From: Eutreptiella sp. 'Long Island Sound 2002' | Taxonomy: Eukaryota > Euglenozoa > Euglenophyceae > Eutreptiales > Eutreptiaceae | Assembly (NCBI GenBank): GCA_964036045.1 | Contig: OZ038392.1 | Coordinates: 27,334,663-27,398,662 of the forward strand | Direction of reading: 5' to 3' | Length of the DNA: 64,000 nucleotides | The notes under the pieces: generated by a model | Databases searched by the model: none | What the model was told of the DNA's origin: nothing | Seen by the model: the letters and a program-made list of their open reading frames with translations, nothing else | Shown: in pieces, positions 63,501 through 64,000 of the stretch | Layout of the letters: each line of letters begins with the position of its first letter | Position numbering within the stretch: position 1 is the stretch's first letter | Made by a program: the position numbers and the translations under genes

Positions 63501-64000
63501 TTTCGTGCCACTCATAGGCACTGGAGATGTAGTACCGGCCCGGTCCTCCGTAGGCTCCGGAGATTCCACGACAAGACACGGGCGGTTTTTGACGCCGCTC
63601 ATAGGCACCGGGGACTCTTCGACAACAATGAACTGAGGGGCCGGAGAGTCCTCCACCGTGATGTAGTGGGGGGCCGGGGATTCTTGCACAAGCATGGGGC
63701 GATCCCTGGTCCCTGACATAGGTTCAGGAGGTGCAGGCGACGAGGCAACGGAAATAGGGGAATGATGGAGTTCATGACGTTCCAACACTCCAATCTCCTC
63801 CTCCTCATCGTCGTTCCACTGCTCCACCGCCAGGGGGAACCACTGGTCACACTCATCCTCCTCGATTTGCGTGGGGGATTCCTCGGTGATCGTAGGATTT
63901 AGCCTGGATCCGCTCGGGGGATTGGGATACGCTCCCAAGGCAGGAGATTCCTCCACCAGGGAGGGAAACCGCCGCGATCCACTCATTGGAGTGGGCGACG
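60561..64000 (-). CDS. Element B Gag (N-terminus beyond the window)
   Basis: At least 1,141 open codons. Order: repeats of MSGTKDRPTLVDDSP type; Pro/Gly-rich linker; TCGCPRCVVHYETC plus a coiled coil (VRDLRNQNLELQRSHQELSQ); second Pro-rich linker with a His/Cys patch (HPSHDCIYHPNAC); capsid-like core (PQFNGQLECYDEWVEKLQQW, LKELWDFLEQRFHEYDP); RRM-like stretch (SYVVDFSGLDPSPGRAPFE, GVIVDCKDPALQEWIL); Cys/His end (LWTCKPNSPCNDTHW); Gly/Lys repeats and a basic end. It is larger than usual Ty3 Gags because of the N-terminal repeats. It packages element RNA. Confidence 0.85.
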   Translation of the reverse strand, partial: SPTPMSGSRRFPSLVEESPALGAYPNPPSGSRLNPTITEESPTQIEEDECDQWFPLAVEQWNDDEEEEIGVLERHELHHSPISVASSPAPPEPMSGTRDRPMLVQESPAPHYITVEDSPAPQFIVVEESPVPMSGVKNRPCLVVESPEPTEDRAGTTSPVPMSGTKDRPTLVDDSPAMPKVNNLCWGGGNQVEGGSATLPINLVSPPTNTSPAEDPQLPNWGGVPEVATGSEPVFASHPRTRSPMVVHESPQYIVVDDSPPPPPRPNNVGHVPPPPSPRHRQVAYIEHVQGIPHLVRPSSGGVSGGGRPSSGGAPAPVAARPTPPSRPAGGPSGPSVAGGAAGGGGGGSSPPRGGGGPSFRHSGGPTPTRGEDDLQHTCGCPRCVVHYETCIQSLMAQVRDLRNQNLELQRSHQELSQAVASTVGISQSYGDRMTQILSTLAKFDAVVQGYQRDSKAVEASVSDHLKMSNGNTAKCFSAVESLAARYAAVASRIDAWDHWYSTPAEPVTVVPAPPSAPPPVPDPTPAAPTAPMGAPSGSSAGGCVLPFSVHPSHDCIYHPNACPDSGWPRGGEEHHEHPHPQEPTSWRGISEKQKERAVPEWRATPKGEEHPTEPTAPWANEEENTSSLGNINPLTKNVFTSPGKPSYTPSHPTDTCTVSPVKVAPSASGGAPPTMAPPAYHPYQMPMVQNSYTKAVEDSDMPKPQFNGQLECYDEWVEKLQQWLGGCDPMYRKANEAKMILSTLPPWLKAIINARVAEATHHTRTAPTLKELWDFLEQRFHEYDPSRADERWRALTPRVVKGQITLIDLEDFYARWQRLLPLSNETRPHVIREQLLSKLPWIKEKVVKQEAKNSPDSYVVDFSGLDPSPGRAPFEKELRKYSAQACTTVPEIVSFSGPGVIVDCKDPALQEWILKLNNTPHTRGYTMKVEQRRPRLKPAEIYALAHKSVSEREALERLNKGDKTTVTYTHRPSHNNRVNAVNAEATADPDTAEPVDTSVNAVGHSKPPAKKPVDPGAKPPPTFWVPCSKHWKTRKQTDMDMSWIDWGATNTTLWTCKPNSPCNDTHWNIAGKSKGGKPKGGDKGGGGDKGGGGYKGGGGKAIKEARERRTGADVGRGAQRRPLRKKKTSGTPVTLPWLSFHRES

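Larger units (their letters stand above)
52171..64000 (-). mobile_element. Ty3/gypsy chromovirus element B (5' end beyond the window)
   Basis: 3' LTR, PPT, a 3.1-kb non-coding region, then pol, protease and gag on the minus strand with few defects. It is the best copy of the A/B family in the window: RT core present, no LINE inside. The 5' LTR and Gag N-terminus lie past 64,000. Confidence 0.93.

Noticed and set aside
1-64000. CRISPR arrays, rRNA genes, bacterial operons, telomeric repeats
   Set aside because: Looked for and not found.

Overview
The window is a eukaryotic nuclear segment made almost entirely of retrotransposons nested inside one another. No cellular housekeeping gene, rRNA gene, CRISPR array or bacterial-style operon was found. 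The evidence for a eukaryote is chromodomain-bearing Ty3/gypsy elements, LTRs with an initiator-methionine-tRNA primer site, APE-endonuclease LINEs, and tRNA-like A/B-box sequences. The host cannot be named from sequence alone. A repeat-rich green or other alga is plausible, but that is a guess.

Layout. (1) 1-9,101: decayed Ty3/gypsy element D on the minus strand (Gag pieces, protease plus methyltransferase-like domain, RT, RNase H, integrase, chromodomain). Three tRNA-like units lie beyond its 3' end. (2) 9,102-10,623: no gene seen. (3) 10,624-16,166: decayed Ty3/gypsy element C (minus), interrupted by LINE-1 (plus, 16,167-21,213). LINE-1 is flanked by a 298-bp direct duplication of C's protease; C's Gag zinc knuckle follows at 21,515-21,890. 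(4) 21,891-22,526 and 42,585-about 51,540: the two halves of a GC-rich non-LTR element E (plus). They are split by Ty3/gypsy element A (minus, 22,527-42,580), which has 344-bp LTRs, a CCGG target duplication, a PBS and a PPT. A is itself split by LINE-2 (minus, 26,208-34,033), which has a poly(A) tail and a target duplication of about 19 bp. (5) 51,569-52,170: a tandem repeat of about 375 bp. (6) 52,171-64,000: element B (minus), a close relative of A with no LINE inside it; its 5' end lies beyond the window. B keeps nearly complete gag, protease and pol frames.

Inferred order of events: E came before A, A before LINE-2, and C before LINE-1. B shows the empty site for LINE-2. B also shows what A lost, because A lacks about 945 bp of RT core.

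How the parts work. The Ty3 elements share the order Gag (capsid-like core, RRM-like fold, Cys/His knuckle, basic Gly/Lys-rich tail), retropepsin, a Dam-methyltransferase-like domain, RT, RNase H, integrase and chromodomain. The methyltransferase-like domain between protease and RT recurs in all three lineages (A/B, C, D). Elements A and B also carry about 3 kb of conserved non-coding DNA between the end of pol and the 3' LTR, including a tandem pair of tRNA-like units beside the polypurine tract. The recurrence of tRNA-like units at the 3' sides of D, A/B and E is the most unusual theme here.
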